A stretch of 43,117 nucleotides of DNA from positions 1 to 43,117 of the forward strand of contig JAUYRZ010000088.1 of NCBI GenBank assembly GCA_030695565.1, written 5' to 3'. A model generated the notes under the pieces. The model was not told the DNA's origin and searched no databases. It was given only the letters and a program-made list of their open reading frames with translations. The stretch's first letter is position 1. Each line of letters opens with the position of its first letter. Positions 33,530 to 43,116 of this stretch are shown in pieces. Made by a program: the position numbers and the translations under genes. The DNA comes from Archangium sp. (GTDB taxonomy: Bacteria > Myxococcota > Myxococcia > Myxococcales > Myxococcaceae).

Positions 33530-35338
33530 TCACTCTTCTTCGGCCGGCGCTTCCATGTGCTCGGGCGCTGCGATGCCCAGGATTCCAAAGGCACTGGCCA
33601 GCGTGTGTTTCAAAGCAGCGACCATCGCCAACCGGCCCTGCGTCTTGTCCACGTCGTCGCTGATGATCGGATCAGAACGGAACTTCGTGAAGTAGCTGTG
33701 GAAGTCCGCGATCAGCTCCTGGCAGAAGTAGAGCACGTGGTGCGGCTCGAGCTTCTCAGCCGACGTCGCCACCACGTCGCCCAGCTGGCTCATCTTTTTG
33801 AGCATCGCCTTCTCTTCCGGCAGCACCAACCGCGCGAGCTGCGCGTCGGTGAGCGCCTCGGCCCCGACGAACGGAACGCCCTTCTCGATCGCCTTCTTCA
33901 AGACCGACGCGCACCGCGCGTGACCCATCTGGAAATAGAAGACCGGGTTGTCCTTCGACTGCTTCTTCACCCCGTCGAGATCGAAGTCGAACTGCGCGTT
34001 GGCCGACTTCATCAGGAAGATGAACCGGCACACGTCGGCGCCGGCTTCGTCGATCAGATCGGCGAGCTCGAACAACGTGCCCTTGCGCTTGCTGACCTTC
34101 ACCTCTTCGCCGCCCTGGGTGATCCGCACGATCTGCACGAGCACGAACTGCAGCTTCTTCTGCTCGAACCCCAGCAGCGTCATGCCCGACTGAATTCTCG
34201 GAACATGCCCCGCGTGATCCGCGCCGAACACGTCGACCATCAGGTCGTAGCCGCGGTCGAACTTCTCCTTGTGGTACGCGAGGTCGGCCGTCAGGTACAC
34301 GGGCGTGCCGTCATGCCGGAGGATGATTCTGTCCTCCTCGTCCTTGAGCACGTACTTCTCGTTCTCCTGGTACGTGGCGGTCATCAAGAAGGTGCCGCCG
34401 AGCTGCCGGTCGGCGTACTTCGCCGCCTTCGACTCTTCGCTGCGAACCTTGTCGCCCTTCTCTCTGCGCTTGCCCTCGGTCGCCTCGTAGGTGACGCCCC
34501 GCGCCTTGTAGACGTCGACGATGCTCGTCACCTTGCCAGCGGTGTGCAGCGTCGCTTCGCTGAAGAAGGTGTCGTGGCTGATGTTGGCCATCGCCAGCGT
34601 CGAGCGGATCGCCTTGAGGTTCTCCCGGATGCCGACCTCGATCGCCTTGGGCAGCCACTCCGCCTGCGGCTTGTTCAAGTAGGCGTCGCCGACCTCGTTC
34701 TTCCAGGTCTTCGCGATCTCGATCACGTACTCAGCGGGGTACTCACCCTCGGCGAGCTGAATCTCCACGCCGAACAGCTGCTGGTACCGCTTGAAGATGG
34801 TCCGGCCGAGCGTCTCGACCTGGTTGCCCGCATCGTTGATGTAGAACTCGCGCGTGACGTCGTGACCCGCGGCATCGAGCAGCCGCGAGATCGCATCACC
34901 CATGAACGCACCTCGTGCGTGACCGATGTGCACCGGGCCGGTCGGGTTCGCCGAGACGAACTCCACCAGCATCTTCTTGCCGGTCGACTTCGGCTTGTTG
35001 CGCCCGAAGGTCAGCCCCGCCTTGAGCACCTCCCGCGCGACCGCCTGGAACACCGAGTCCTTCAGGCGGAAGTTCAAGAAGCCCGGGCCCGCCTTCTCGG
35101 CAGAGACGACGATCGCGTTCCGATCGACCAGGCCCTTGATGATCAGCTCCGCGAGGTCGCCCGGCTTCTTGCCCGCGGCCTTCGACATCACCATCGCCAC
35201 GTTGCACGACCAGTCGCCGTGCTCGAGGTTCTTGGGGACTTCGATGTTGTACGGAGGGATCACGTCGAACGTGAGCGCGCCCGAGGCCTTGAGCGCATTG
35301 AGGGTCTCGTCGATGACTTCCCGAACCAGCAGCTTCAT
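33530..35338 (-). CDS. argS: Arginyl-tRNA synthetase
   Basis: 602 residues. The N-terminal Add-1 domain (about 1-95, with the PPYNIEVPKNLEHGDWSCNVAM-type region) recognises the D-loop. The class I core has VEFVSANPTGPVHIGHARG (HIGH signature) and the KMSKS-like KVSKRKGTLF, and the C-terminal DALR anticodon-binding domain (about 485-600) ends MEAPAEEE. A 30-residue Lys/Glu-rich stretch (EGKRREKGDKVRSEESKAA) sits inside the catalytic part, as in several delta-proteobacterial ArgRS. It attaches Arg to tRNA(Arg) and, as is usual for this enzyme, needs tRNA for activation. GAAGGAAAG precedes the ATG. The gene is 14 bp after the esterase. Confidence 0.96.
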   Translation of the reverse strand: MKLLVREVIDETLNALKASGALTFDVIPPYNIEVPKNLEHGDWSCNVAMVMSKAAGKKPGDLAELIIKGLVDRNAIVVSAEKAGPGFLNFRLKDSVFQAVAREVLKAGLTFGRNKPKSTGKKMLVEFVSANPTGPVHIGHARGAFMGDAISRLLDAAGHDVTREFYINDAGNQVETLGRTIFKRYQQLFGVEIQLAEGEYPAEYVIEIAKTWKNEVGDAYLNKPQAEWLPKAIEVGIRENLKAIRSTLAMANISHDTFFSEATLHTAGKVTSIVDVYKARGVTYEATEGKRREKGDKVRSEESKAAKYADRQLGGTFLMTATYQENEKYVLKDEEDRIILRHDGTPVYLTADLAYHKEKFDRGYDLMVDVFGADHAGHVPRIQSGMTLLGFEQKKLQFVLVQIVRITQGGEEVKVSKRKGTLFELADLIDEAGADVCRFIFLMKSANAQFDFDLDGVKKQSKDNPVFYFQMGHARCASVLKKAIEKGVPFVGAEALTDAQLARLVLPEEKAMLKKMSQLGDVVATSAEKLEPHHVLYFCQELIADFHSYFTKFRSDPIISDDVDKTQGRLAMVAALKHTLASAFGILGIAAPEHMEAPAEEE

Positions 35339-35352
35339 GTGATTGCTTTCCT

Positions 35353-36357
35353 TCAGCGTTCGAGCCGCGAGCCCAACCAGGCCAGCGATCGCTCGAAGCG
35401 GTAATTGACGCCCATGTGCCCGTCTTCGAACTCTTCGTGCACATGCTCCACGTTGGCCGCCTTCAGCTCGTCACTGACGAGCCGCGCGCCCCAGCGGAGG
35501 TTGAACTCATCCTTCGTGCCGCAGTCGATGAAGAAGCTCTTCAGCTTGCGGTACGCGTCAGCGTGCTTGGGCACGAAGCGGACGGGGTCGTGAACGAGCC
35601 ATCGGTTCCATACGTCGATGCGCAGCCGGCCTGACGGGAGCTCGACGGGCAGCTCGCAGTTGAGCGGCTCCCCCTTCTTCGGGGAGTACGCCGAGCCCAT
35701 GCAGATCATGTTGATGACCGCGTGATCGTCGCCGCGCATCTTGGTGGCCGCCGCGCGCGCCACGAAGTCGCGATACCAGGCCTCCACCCCACCCGCTTTG
35801 AGCAGCGCGCCGGCCGCCTGGGGCAGCTCGTTCATGTACGCGTACTCGAAGCACGCATCGGCCGAGTGAACGCCCACGTGATTGAAGGTCTCGTGGTGGA
35901 AACGCGAGATCACCAGCGCGCCGTAGCCGCCGCTGCTCTTGCCCACCAACGCGCGCGAGGCGCCCTTCGCCAGCGTCTTGAAGGTGCGATCGACCCACGA
36001 GACCATGTCGCGCGCGACGAGGTCACGGTACCGGCCGATGCCTTCCGAGTTGATCCACTGCGAGCCGCCCAGCGACGACCAGCCATCGATGAACACGCCG
36101 ATGGTCGGAGGAATCTTGCCCTCGGTGATCAGCGCGTCGAGCCGCTCCGGCACGTTCTTGGTGAACGGAGAGACGTTGAGCCACTGCATTCCCGAGCCGG
36201 AGAAGCCGTGCAGAAAGTAGACGACCGCGTAGCGCTGGTCGGTCTCGCCGTAGCCCGGCGGCAGGTACACCGGCACCGCGCGCGTCGACGGATCGCCCAG
36301 CGGGTTGCCCTCGAGCGAACCGCAGAACACCTGGTGAATCTGGATCTGGCCTCTCAC
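35353..36357 (-). CDS. Esterase, alpha/beta hydrolase (esterase D / PF00756 type)
   Basis: 334 residues from the GTG at 36357, whose GTGA overlaps the upstream glycosylase stop; the frame extends to 36399 without conserved sequence. Core features: VPVYLPPGYGETDQRYAVVYFLHGFSG (oxyanion region), nucleophile Ser in GKSSGGYGAL, and a C-terminal His in EDGHMGVNYR. The fold resembles acetyl-xylan/feruloyl esterases and S-formylglutathione hydrolases. No signal peptide is visible, so it is probably cytoplasmic. The substrate is unknown. Coupled position between udg and argS reflects operon packing more than shared function. Confidence 0.85.
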   Translation of the reverse strand: MRGQIQIHQVFCGSLEGNPLGDPSTRAVPVYLPPGYGETDQRYAVVYFLHGFSGSGMQWLNVSPFTKNVPERLDALITEGKIPPTIGVFIDGWSSLGGSQWINSEGIGRYRDLVARDMVSWVDRTFKTLAKGASRALVGKSSGGYGALVISRFHHETFNHVGVHSADACFEYAYMNELPQAAGALLKAGGVEAWYRDFVARAAATKMRGDDHAVINMICMGSAYSPKKGEPLNCELPVELPSGRLRIDVWNRWLVHDPVRFVPKHADAYRKLKSFFIDCGTKDEFNLRWGARLVSDELKAANVEHVHEEFEDGHMGVNYRFERSLAWLGSRLER

Positions 36358-37097
36358 TTTGTCCCCAACCTCTTCATGACTTCCTGCAGGTCCATCCACG
36401 CCTTCTTCTTTTCGTCAGGCGAGCGCAGCAGGTACGCCGGGTGGAACGTGGGCATCAGGTCGATGCCTTCGTATTTCCTCCACTGACCACGGAGCCGGGT
36501 GATGGCCGTGTCTTCACGCAGCAACGTCTGCGACGCGAACTTGCCCAGCGCGACGATGACCCTGGGCTTGATCACCCTGAGCTGCGCGCGGAGGAATGGC
36601 TCGCACGACTGAATCTCTTCGGGCTCGGGGTTGCGGTTGCCCGGCGGTCGGCACTTCACGACGTTGCAGATGTAGACCGTGTCGCGGCTGAACTTCATCG
36701 CCTCGATCATCTTCGTCAGCAGCTGACCCGCCGCGCCCACGAAGGGAATGCCCTGCTTGTCTTCTTCTTCACCGGGGCCTTCGCCGACGAACACCAGCTC
36801 AGCTCTCGGGTTGCCGCTGCCAAAGACGATCTGCGTGCGGCCGTTGCACAACTTGCAGCGCGTGCACTCGCCCAGCTCACGGCGCACTTCATCGAGCGTC
36901 TCGCCGGGGACGATCACCGACGGCGCTTCCACCTTTGGGGCGGGAGCCGTCGCAGTGCTCCCTCGACTCCGCTCGGGAGGAACGGAAACGGTACGCAGCG
37001 CCGCCGGTTCCTTGAGCAACACCCGCGTGCCGTCAGACTCCTGCCACGCGAGGTGACGACGCAGCTCCAGCGCGAGATCCCGAACGTCGTCGCTCAT
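36354..37097 (-). CDS. Family 4 uracil-DNA glycosylase
   Basis: 247 residues from the ATG at 37097, overlapping the coaBC stop by 4 bp. An N-terminal helical extension and a Ser/Pro/Ala linker (1-65) precede the catalytic domain. Fe-S cluster Cys are in [12 protein letters not shown] and further Cys lie near CNVVKCRPP. Family 4 motifs are [19 protein letters not shown] (water-activating region) and the C-terminal [16 protein letters not shown]. It removes uracil from DNA at deaminated C. The linker [11 protein letters not shown] is encoded by a copy of the family 2 repeat (36955-36985). Members of the related UdgX type carry a KRRIH loop, not seen here. Confidence 0.92.
   Translation of the reverse strand: MSDDVRDLALELRRHLAWQESDGTRVLLKEPAALRTVSVPPERSRGSTATAPAPKVEAPSVIVPGETLDEVRRELGECTRCKLCNGRTQIVFGSGNPRAELVFVGEGPGEEEDKQGIPFVGAAGQLLTKMIEAMKFSRDTVYICNVVKCRPPGNRNPEPEEIQSCEPFLRAQLRVIKPRVIVALGKFASQTLLREDTAITRLRGQWRKYEGIDLMPTFHPAYLLRSPDEKKKAWMDLQEVMKRLGTK
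36955..36985 (+). repeat. Dispersed short repeat, family 2, copy inside the uracil-DNA glycosylase gene
   Basis: GTGCTCCCTCGACTCCGCTC followed by GGGAGGAACGG, related to the intergenic copy at 12993-13020. It contains a CTCCC/GGGAG hairpin. On the minus strand it is read in frame as part of the linker between the N-terminal extension and catalytic domain. Confidence 0.6.
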
Positions 37098-38323
37098 GAG
37101 GCCCCCAGCTTCGGCGCCACGAGATCCCACAGACGCGCGGCGACCTCGCGTTTGGTTCCCTGCGCGCCCTGCGTCGAGCCGTCGGCGCCGATGATGGTCA
37201 CCACGTTCGTATCGACGCCGAAGCCGGCGCCCGCCGCCGAGACATCATTGGCGACGATCAGGTCGAGCCCCTTCCGGGTGAGCTTGCCGCGCGCGTAAGC
37301 GATCACGTCGTGGGTCTCGGCCGCGAAGCCGACCAACAGGGGACGTTTCGCGTTCGCCTGCACCTTGGTGGAAGCGGTCATCAACACGTCGGGTGTGCGC
37401 ACCAGCGTCAGGGTCTGCGGACCTTCGCTCTTCTTGGCCTTCTGCGCGGAGACCGCTTGCGGCCTCCAGTCACTCACCGCCGCGGTCGCCACGAACACGT
37501 CGGCGCTCTCGACCCGCTTCATCACCGCCTCGAGCATCTCGTCGGCGGTGGTGACGCGCACCACCTCGAAGGGCAACGAGCCGACGTCTCCGACGGGACC
37601 CAGCACCACGGTCACCGCGGCGCCGCGGGCATGCGCGACCTCGGCGACGGCCAGGCCCATCTTGCCGGTGGAGGGATTCGAGATGAAGCGCACCGGATCC
37701 ATCGCTTCACGCGTCGGCCCGGCGGTGATCAACACCTTCTTGCCGGCGAGCTGCGCGCCCGAGAACAGCCCCCGCACACCTTCGATGAGATCTGCCAGGT
37801 CCGACAGTCGGCCCGCGCCCACGTCACCATCCGCCAGCGGCCCCGAAGCAGGACCGACGAAGTGCGTGCGAGGCGTGGCGCGCAGCACGGCCAGGTTTCG
37901 CTGGGTGGCCGGGTGATCCCACATCGCGGTGTTCATCGCCGGCGCGAGCAGCACAGGGCCGCGGAAGGCGAGCAGCGAGGTGGTGACTGCGTCGTTCGCC
38001 ATGCCGGCGGTGATGCGCGCCAGCAGATCGGCCGTGGCGGGGAGCACCACGTACGCATCGGCCCAACGCGCGAGGTGCAGGTGGCCGAACTTCTCTTCCT
38101 GTGTGGCGTCGAAGTAGTCCGTCAGCACCGCATCACCCGACAGGCTCTGCATGGTGAGCGGCGTGATGAACTCCTGCGCGGCCTTGGTCATGGCCACCTT
38201 GACCGTGGCGCCTTGACGGCGCAGCTCGCGCACGAAGTCACCGGCCTTGTAGGCCGCGATGCCGCCGCCGACGCCGACTGCGATCTTCTTTCCCTGGAGC
38301 ACGTGGGAACTCACGAGACTCAA
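37094..38323 (-). CDS. coaBC: Bifunctional phosphopantothenoylcysteine decarboxylase / phosphopantothenate-cysteine ligase
   Basis: 409 residues from a TTG at 38323 (GTG at 38314 or 38302 also possible). The N-terminal CoaC flavoprotein half (1-180) has [10 protein letters not shown], the active-site His in [19 protein letters not shown], and [17 protein letters not shown]. The CoaB half (190-400) has [27 protein letters not shown] and the C-terminal [12 protein letters not shown]. Together they make 4'-phosphopantetheine from phosphopantothenate, CTP and cysteine for coenzyme A. A nine-codon upstream reading frame ends on the TTG (see separate entry). It starts the coaBC-udg-esterase-argS run. 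Confidence 0.95.
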   Translation of the reverse strand: MSLVSSHVLQGKKIAVGVGGGIAAYKAGDFVRELRRQGATVKVAMTKAAQEFITPLTMQSLSGDAVLTDYFDATQEEKFGHLHLARWADAYVVLPATADLLARITAGMANDAVTTSLLAFRGPVLLAPAMNTAMWDHPATQRNLAVLRATPRTHFVGPASGPLADGDVGAGRLSDLADLIEGVRGLFSGAQLAGKKVLITAGPTREAMDPVRFISNPSTGKMGLAVAEVAHARGAAVTVVLGPVGDVGSLPFEVVRVTTADEMLEAVMKRVESADVFVATAAVSDWRPQAVSAQKAKKSEGPQTLTLVRTPDVLMTASTKVQANAKRPLLVGFAAETHDVIAYARGKLTRKGLDLIVANDVSAAGAGFGVDTNVVTIIGADGSTQGAQGTKREVAARLWDLVAPKLGAS

Positions 38324-38349
38324 GTAGCACGGTGAAACCGGGGGTTCAT
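38320..38349 (-). promoter_or_regulatory. Possible 9-codon upstream reading frame overlapping the coaBC start
   Basis: Minus-strand ATG at 38349 opens MNPRFHRAT and its TGA (38320-38322) overlaps the TTG start of coaBC (TTGA). It lies just 3' of repeat copy f, whose GAGGGG is 13 nt before the ATG, rather far. It could couple initiation at the weak TTG; support is positional only. Confidence 0.25.
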
Positions 38350-38360
38350 TGACTGAAAGT

Positions 38361-38405
38361 GGCCCCTCACCCCGGCCCTCTCCCCGCTGGCGCAGGGCGA
38401 GGGGG
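38361..38405 (-). repeat. Dispersed GC-rich hairpin repeat, copy f
   Basis: Minus-strand reading: GATCCCCCTCGCCCTGCGCC then AGCGGGGAGAGGGCCGGGGT and GAGGGGCC. It resembles copy d in having a longer, mismatched hairpin. It lies between the large repeat protein gene and coaBC. Confidence 0.83.
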
Positions 38406-38406
38406 A

Positions 38407-41295
38407 TCAGGGTTCGAGCTGCCTGGGCTCGAGCTCCACCCGCTGGCCGGCGCTGCGCAGTTCAAGCGGCGCCGAGGTGACCACGTTCTCGATCGACGCC
38501 GCCAGGGTGTACCGCCCGCACGGCAGACCACGCGCGTTGATCTCCAGCGCTGCCACGCTCACCGGCACCTCCACCGATCCCGCCGCCGTGCCGACCAGGT
38601 CCCACGGGCCCTGCTCGTCGGCCATGGGCACCGTGAGCAACCACACCGCGTCGATGGGTTTGCTGGAGCGCAGCGAGATGCCGCACGCCCCCGCCTCTTC
38701 GCCCAGCGTGACCTCCATCTTCGGCCCTCGCACGTCGATGGCCCGCTGCACCCGGTTGAACCGCGTGGAGAAGAGCCACACGCCTTGCGGCAGATCGAAC
38801 TCGAAGCGGCCGTTCTCGTCGGTGTCGATCTCCATGGGGCGCGTGGTCACCCGGCTGACCGCGGTCACCCGCGTGGGTACCGGCTTGCCCGTGGGGTCGA
38901 CCACCTTTCCGGTCAGTGCGGTGCCCCGCGCCATCACGATGTGCGCGACGGCGCCGACGCGCAGCTGCGTGCGCCCCGACATCGCCCCGCGGGTGGCCAC
39001 CACCTCCTGCGGATCTTCCGTGCTGAGGGTGAGCTTGAAACGCCCGGCGGCGTCCGTGCTCACCGGCGTGAGATCGACGGTGGCCATCACAGTGGCGCCG
39101 CTGACCGGCTTTCCTTCTCCGTCGACGACCTCACCTTCCACGACGGGCTCCTTCTTCACCACCACGTCCCCCACGTCGCCTTCCGCGGGCGTGACGAAGG
39201 CCATCGCGTAGCCCTCCGCCCAGACGTCGAGGCTCTTGTTCGGAGCAGGCACATCGAAACGCCCCGTCTCGGTCTTCACGCGTTCACCGTTGGCGTCGAA
39301 GCTGGTCACCGGAACGCCAGCCTGGTCGACCACCCGGCCCGTGACGCGCGCCACCACGGGCAAGGTCAGCACCAGCTCGGTCGCGGGCGCGGTGACCTGC
39401 TGGGTGGGGGTCTCCCCTCCACTGGGCCCGACCGCGAAGACCGCCACGCTCCCCGGCGCCACGCCTTTCACTTCGAAACGTCCGTCGGCTGCCGTGACGG
39501 ATTGTTGGCCGTTGACCGCCACCACCGCCTGCTCGACCGGCTTGCCGAGGTGATCGATCACCTTGCCGCTGACCGATGCGCCCCGCTCCGCCTTGAGCGT
39601 CACCCGGGACACCTTGCCGTCGATGATCTCGACCTTCTGCGTGAGGGGCAGCCGCTCGGGCACCGTCTTCTCGACGAAATAGAAACCCGCGGCGAGCCCT
39701 GCCAGCCGCCCGACCTTGCCCTCGTCGTCGTCGACCCACTTCATCGACTGATCCTTCTCCGAGCGCACCGTCACGTCGCAGGGCAACGGCTGACCATCGG
39801 CATCGAAGACCTCGACCTCGAGCACGCCCCGCGCGACGAGCCGAATGGTGACGGGCGGCCCGGGAGCCACCGCCGTCGCTTCACCCACGCCCACGCGTTG
39901 ATCTTCTGCCTTGAGGAGGAAGGTGCCCGGGTAGTGCAGCTCGACCTCGAAGTGGCCGTCTTCGTCGGTGAGACCGAGCGCGATTTCCTGCTCGCCCTCC
40001 CACGCACCGACGCGCGTCATGGGTGCCGGCTTGCCCTGGGGCCCCACCACCATGCCGGTGAGCTTCGGGGCCGAGCGCATCACCACCTCGATGGCCGTCT
40101 CTCCCGGCTTCAGATCGATCGAACGTTCGATGCCGACCATGCCCTCCGAGGTCAGTTCGAGCGTGTATTCGCCCTCCGGCACCGGCCCCAGAATGAGCAG
40201 CGCGCCCTCACTCGCGTCGTTGCTCGTATTGGTTTCGCTGCTGGAGAGCGAACCGTTCACCTGTTCCAGCGGATCACCCGTCGAGCTCACCACCGTCACC
40301 AGAAGCTTCGCCCCTCCACGCAGCTCGAAGACCAGCTCGGTGACCGGCTCGACCAGCTCGGCGCTCTGTTCAGCGGCCACCAGCTCGTCCGTACTCACCA
40401 TCACCGAGTAGTAGCGAAAGGGGAGCTGCTCGAGCGTGAGCACGCCGCCCTTCGATCGCAGCTTGCGCGGCTCACCATGGATCGTGAGTTCCACGTCGGC
40501 TTCAGTGGGTCTTCCACCCAGCATCGTGCGGATGATCAACGTGCGGGGTGGCGAGAGCACCACCTCGCCGCCCATCTCCAGGCGTTGCCCCGCGGGGAGC
40601 GTGCCTTCGGACTCCGCGAAGAACCACGCGCGTCGATCCGAGCTCTCCAGCTGCACCATGCCTTCGGCATCGACGCGCTTCTCCACCAGGGTCCCGTCGC
40701 GCGGCGAATAGAGCGTCACGCGAGCGCTCAGCACCGGCTTGCCCTCGAAGTCAGCCACATGAACCTGCTCGACCAGCGGTGCCTCGAGCACCAGCTCGAG
40801 TTCTTCGCCGTCACTGGCAGCCGCGGCGCTCATTCGCTGACTCAGGGCCACCACTTCACCGTCGAGGGGCGAAGCTTCGAACACGAAGGTGCCATCGGCA
40901 TCGGTGGTGACCTCGGCGAGGATCGGCGGCGGACGAACGGCGCCACCGCGCAGCATCTGGATCACCCGGGCCACCGTGGCGGAGTCCTGGCAGTCGAGCA
41001 CCGCGGCGTGGCACAGCCCGCATTCCAGTTCTTCGAGCTCGGAGCCGTGCGCGAAGAGCCGAACCTTCGCGCCCGCGACCGGCTTGAACTCATGATCGAT
41101 CACCCGCCCACTGACGCGCCCCACGCCCGCGTCTGCGCTTTCATTGGCGTGCACGAAGGGCTCGCCGAGGTCCGGGGCTCGCACATCTTGAGCGACCACG
41201 CCGGGCGTGACTTCAGGATCGAAGGTGAGCCAGTACACGAGACAGCCCGTGCCCAGCACGACCACGCCGATGAGAAGGAGCCAGAGCTTGCGCAT
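38407..41295 (-). CDS. Large envelope protein with tandem carboxypeptidase-regulatory-like domains
   Basis: 962 residues. The N-terminus is a hydrophobic segment (LWLLLIGVVVLGTGC) that may be a lipoprotein signal with Cys18 or a membrane anchor. The rest is a chain of about nine beta-sandwich units of the CarboxypepD_reg type, each with a pattern such as VSGRVIDHEFKPVAGAKVRL then TDADGTFVFE, for example VEGEVVDGEGKPVSGATVM. The first unit has an insertion with three Cys (ECGLCHAAVLDC). Such arrays act as extended surface or periplasmic scaffolds, and no enzymatic domain is found. It is 3 bp after the related gene upstream and ends 2 bp before repeat copy f. The function is unknown. Confidence 0.85.
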   Translation of the reverse strand: MRKLWLLLIGVVVLGTGCLVYWLTFDPEVTPGVVAQDVRAPDLGEPFVHANESADAGVGRVSGRVIDHEFKPVAGAKVRLFAHGSELEELECGLCHAAVLDCQDSATVARVIQMLRGGAVRPPPILAEVTTDADGTFVFEASPLDGEVVALSQRMSAAAASDGEELELVLEAPLVEQVHVADFEGKPVLSARVTLYSPRDGTLVEKRVDAEGMVQLESSDRRAWFFAESEGTLPAGQRLEMGGEVVLSPPRTLIIRTMLGGRPTEADVELTIHGEPRKLRSKGGVLTLEQLPFRYYSVMVSTDELVAAEQSAELVEPVTELVFELRGGAKLLVTVVSSTGDPLEQVNGSLSSSETNTSNDASEGALLILGPVPEGEYTLELTSEGMVGIERSIDLKPGETAIEVVMRSAPKLTGMVVGPQGKPAPMTRVGAWEGEQEIALGLTDEDGHFEVELHYPGTFLLKAEDQRVGVGEATAVAPGPPVTIRLVARGVLEVEVFDADGQPLPCDVTVRSEKDQSMKWVDDDEGKVGRLAGLAAGFYFVEKTVPERLPLTQKVEIIDGKVSRVTLKAERGASVSGKVIDHLGKPVEQAVVAVNGQQSVTAADGRFEVKGVAPGSVAVFAVGPSGGETPTQQVTAPATELVLTLPVVARVTGRVVDQAGVPVTSFDANGERVKTETGRFDVPAPNKSLDVWAEGYAMAFVTPAEGDVGDVVVKKEPVVEGEVVDGEGKPVSGATVMATVDLTPVSTDAAGRFKLTLSTEDPQEVVATRGAMSGRTQLRVGAVAHIVMARGTALTGKVVDPTGKPVPTRVTAVSRVTTRPMEIDTDENGRFEFDLPQGVWLFSTRFNRVQRAIDVRGPKMEVTLGEEAGACGISLRSSKPIDAVWLLTVPMADEQGPWDLVGTAAGSVEVPVSVAALEINARGLPCGRYTLAASIENVVTSAPLELRSAGQRVELEPRQLEP

Positions 41296-41298
41296 CGG

Positions 41299-43116
41299 TC
41301 ATTGCACCAGCGTCACTTCGCCTGCCGAGGGGATGCTCACGGGAACGATGAGGGGACCGCCGGGAAGCGCGGCGTGAAAACTTCCCCAGATGAGCGTGTA
41401 GCGGCCCGGCGGCAACGAGCCCAGGGTCACACGATCTCCCAGCGGTTGGTAGACGAGCTGGGCCCACGGCGTGCGCAGCAACTCCATCGGCGGGTTGCCC
41501 ACGGAGCGCACGTCACCGCGCACCAGCCACAGCGCGTAGCCGGGCTTGGGCACCAACTTCACCGTGAGCGTTCCCTGGCCGGGCACCGGGCCGAAGTCGA
41601 GGCGCGTCTCGGGGCCGGTGATCTCCGCGATCACCGCGGGTGGATCTTCGGAGCGCGTCTGGCTCGCCGGCAACGCGAGCATGAAGCGGTAGATGCCGGG
41701 TGCGATGTCCATCGAGTAGGTGCCGTCAGCGTTGGTGACCACGCTCACCGACTCGCCCCGATCCACGTTCACGCCGGCGATCTCCAGACCGGCCGCCGGC
41801 GTGCCCGAGGGGAGATACGCGAGCCCGCTCACCTTCACGCCCGGCTTGAGCACCAGCTCGAGACCTTGCAGCGCGCCATCGGCGACCGTGCGCGTGGCGG
41901 TGCGGCGACCCTTCTTGGCCACCACCGTGAACTCGCGTTGGAAGGCGGGCTTGCCCAGCGTGAAGCGCCCGTCTTGCCCGGTGAGCACCGATTGCTCGCA
42001 GCTGTCGCAGCTCACCACGGCGTCCACCACCGGGCCGCCGCCTTCATCACGCACGATGCCGCTGACCTGGGGCGCGCGATCGAGATCGAAGTCACCCAGC
42101 TCGGTGGCGTTCGGCCGATCCGCCATCATCGGCTCGAAGCCGGGCGCCTCGATGCTGACGATCACCCGATCCTCCGTCGCCGGGAGCGGCAGCTCGAAAC
42201 GTCCATCCGCCGAGGTCACCTCGTGTTCATCGACGCGGAAGTTCTTGAGCGGCTGGCCATCACCGAGCACGCGCCCGCGGAACACCGGCTGCCTTCGCAG
42301 CACCACGCGCACGGGCTCGCCGCCGGGCTTGGCGGTGACGCGATCGACCTGCTCGAAACCCTTCTGGGCCACACGCAGGGCGTAGGTGACGTTGGGCCGC
42401 AGCGGGGAGAGCGTGAACTGGCCCTGTGCATCGGCGAGTGCGGGCTCTGCTCCACGCGGCAACACGGCGACCGCGACACCCGAGATGGGTGCACCGAGCG
42501 TGTCGACCACCTGCCCCACGATCTTCGCGCCAGGTTTCAGCTCGGCCGAGATGCGCTGCAGATCGCCATCACGCAGCGAGACTGGCTGTCTCTCGGAGGG
42601 CAGAAAATCGGGGTGCGTGGCGACGAGCGTGTACGTGTCTTGTGGAAGGCCGCGCATCAGCACCACGCCATCGGCGCCCGAGGTGCGATCGCTGCGGAAG
42701 TTACCTTTGGTGTGAAAGAGCGTGACCGAGGCGCCTTCGACTCGACGGCCGCCGGCGCTCACGGTGATCTCGGCACCGGCGCGCGGCTCGAGCTGCAGCT
42801 CCACGCCTTCTTTGGGGGCCTGCACCTTGAGATCGCCCCCGCCCCAGTCGGAGTGATGCGCGTGCAGCTCGTACAAACCCGGTGACGGCACCGGCGCCAC
42901 GAAGCGCCCTTCACTGTCGGCGATGATCGAGTCTCCGGTCGGGGTCACCAGCACCGAGACACCCGGCGCCGCGCGGCCGTACTCGTCGATCACCCGGCCG
43001 GAGATCACCGTTCCTTTGGTCATGGTGATCGCGATCTGCGTCTCGCCAGGCTTCACCTGCACCGGCACGGAGACGGGCTGGTAACCGGCGGCCGTCGCGC
43101 GCAGCTGGTACTCGCC
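41299..43116 (-). CDS. Tandem carboxypeptidase-regulatory-like domain protein, N-terminus beyond window
   Basis: 606 residues are visible. The frame is open to the window edge: 16 residues before the GTG at 43068 (EYQLRATAAGYQPVS) complete a beta-sandwich unit, so the true start lies outside. Repeating units show VISGRVIDEYGRAAPGVSVLV, DSEGRFVAPVPSPGLYELHAHH, and VGQVVDTLGAPISGVAVAV. One unit contains SCDSCEQ, a CxxC pair recalling the Cys-bearing insertion of the neighbour. The C-terminus (LPPGRYTLIWGSFHAALPGG...) ends with another sandwich. The TGA is 3 bp before the next gene's ATG. The pair probably form one operon and one surface structure, by inference. Confidence 0.83.
   Translation of the reverse strand, partial: GEYQLRATAAGYQPVSVPVQVKPGETQIAITMTKGTVISGRVIDEYGRAAPGVSVLVTPTGDSIIADSEGRFVAPVPSPGLYELHAHHSDWGGGDLKVQAPKEGVELQLEPRAGAEITVSAGGRRVEGASVTLFHTKGNFRSDRTSGADGVVLMRGLPQDTYTLVATHPDFLPSERQPVSLRDGDLQRISAELKPGAKIVGQVVDTLGAPISGVAVAVLPRGAEPALADAQGQFTLSPLRPNVTYALRVAQKGFEQVDRVTAKPGGEPVRVVLRRQPVFRGRVLGDGQPLKNFRVDEHEVTSADGRFELPLPATEDRVIVSIEAPGFEPMMADRPNATELGDFDLDRAPQVSGIVRDEGGGPVVDAVVSCDSCEQSVLTGQDGRFTLGKPAFQREFTVVAKKGRRTATRTVADGALQGLELVLKPGVKVSGLAYLPSGTPAAGLEIAGVNVDRGESVSVVTNADGTYSMDIAPGIYRFMLALPASQTRSEDPPAVIAEITGPETRLDFGPVPGQGTLTVKLVPKPGYALWLVRGDVRSVGNPPMELLRTPWAQLVYQPLGDRVTLGSLPPGRYTLIWGSFHAALPGGPLIVPVSIPSAGEVTLVQ

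Noticed and set aside
38359-42885. A 1508-codon open frame on the plus strand, antisense to the two repeat proteins
   Set aside because: It is an antisense shadow: translation is His/Arg-rich low-complexity sequence without domains, whereas the minus strand shows clear beta-sandwich repeats and the expected codon bias. High GC removes stop codons from antisense frames.
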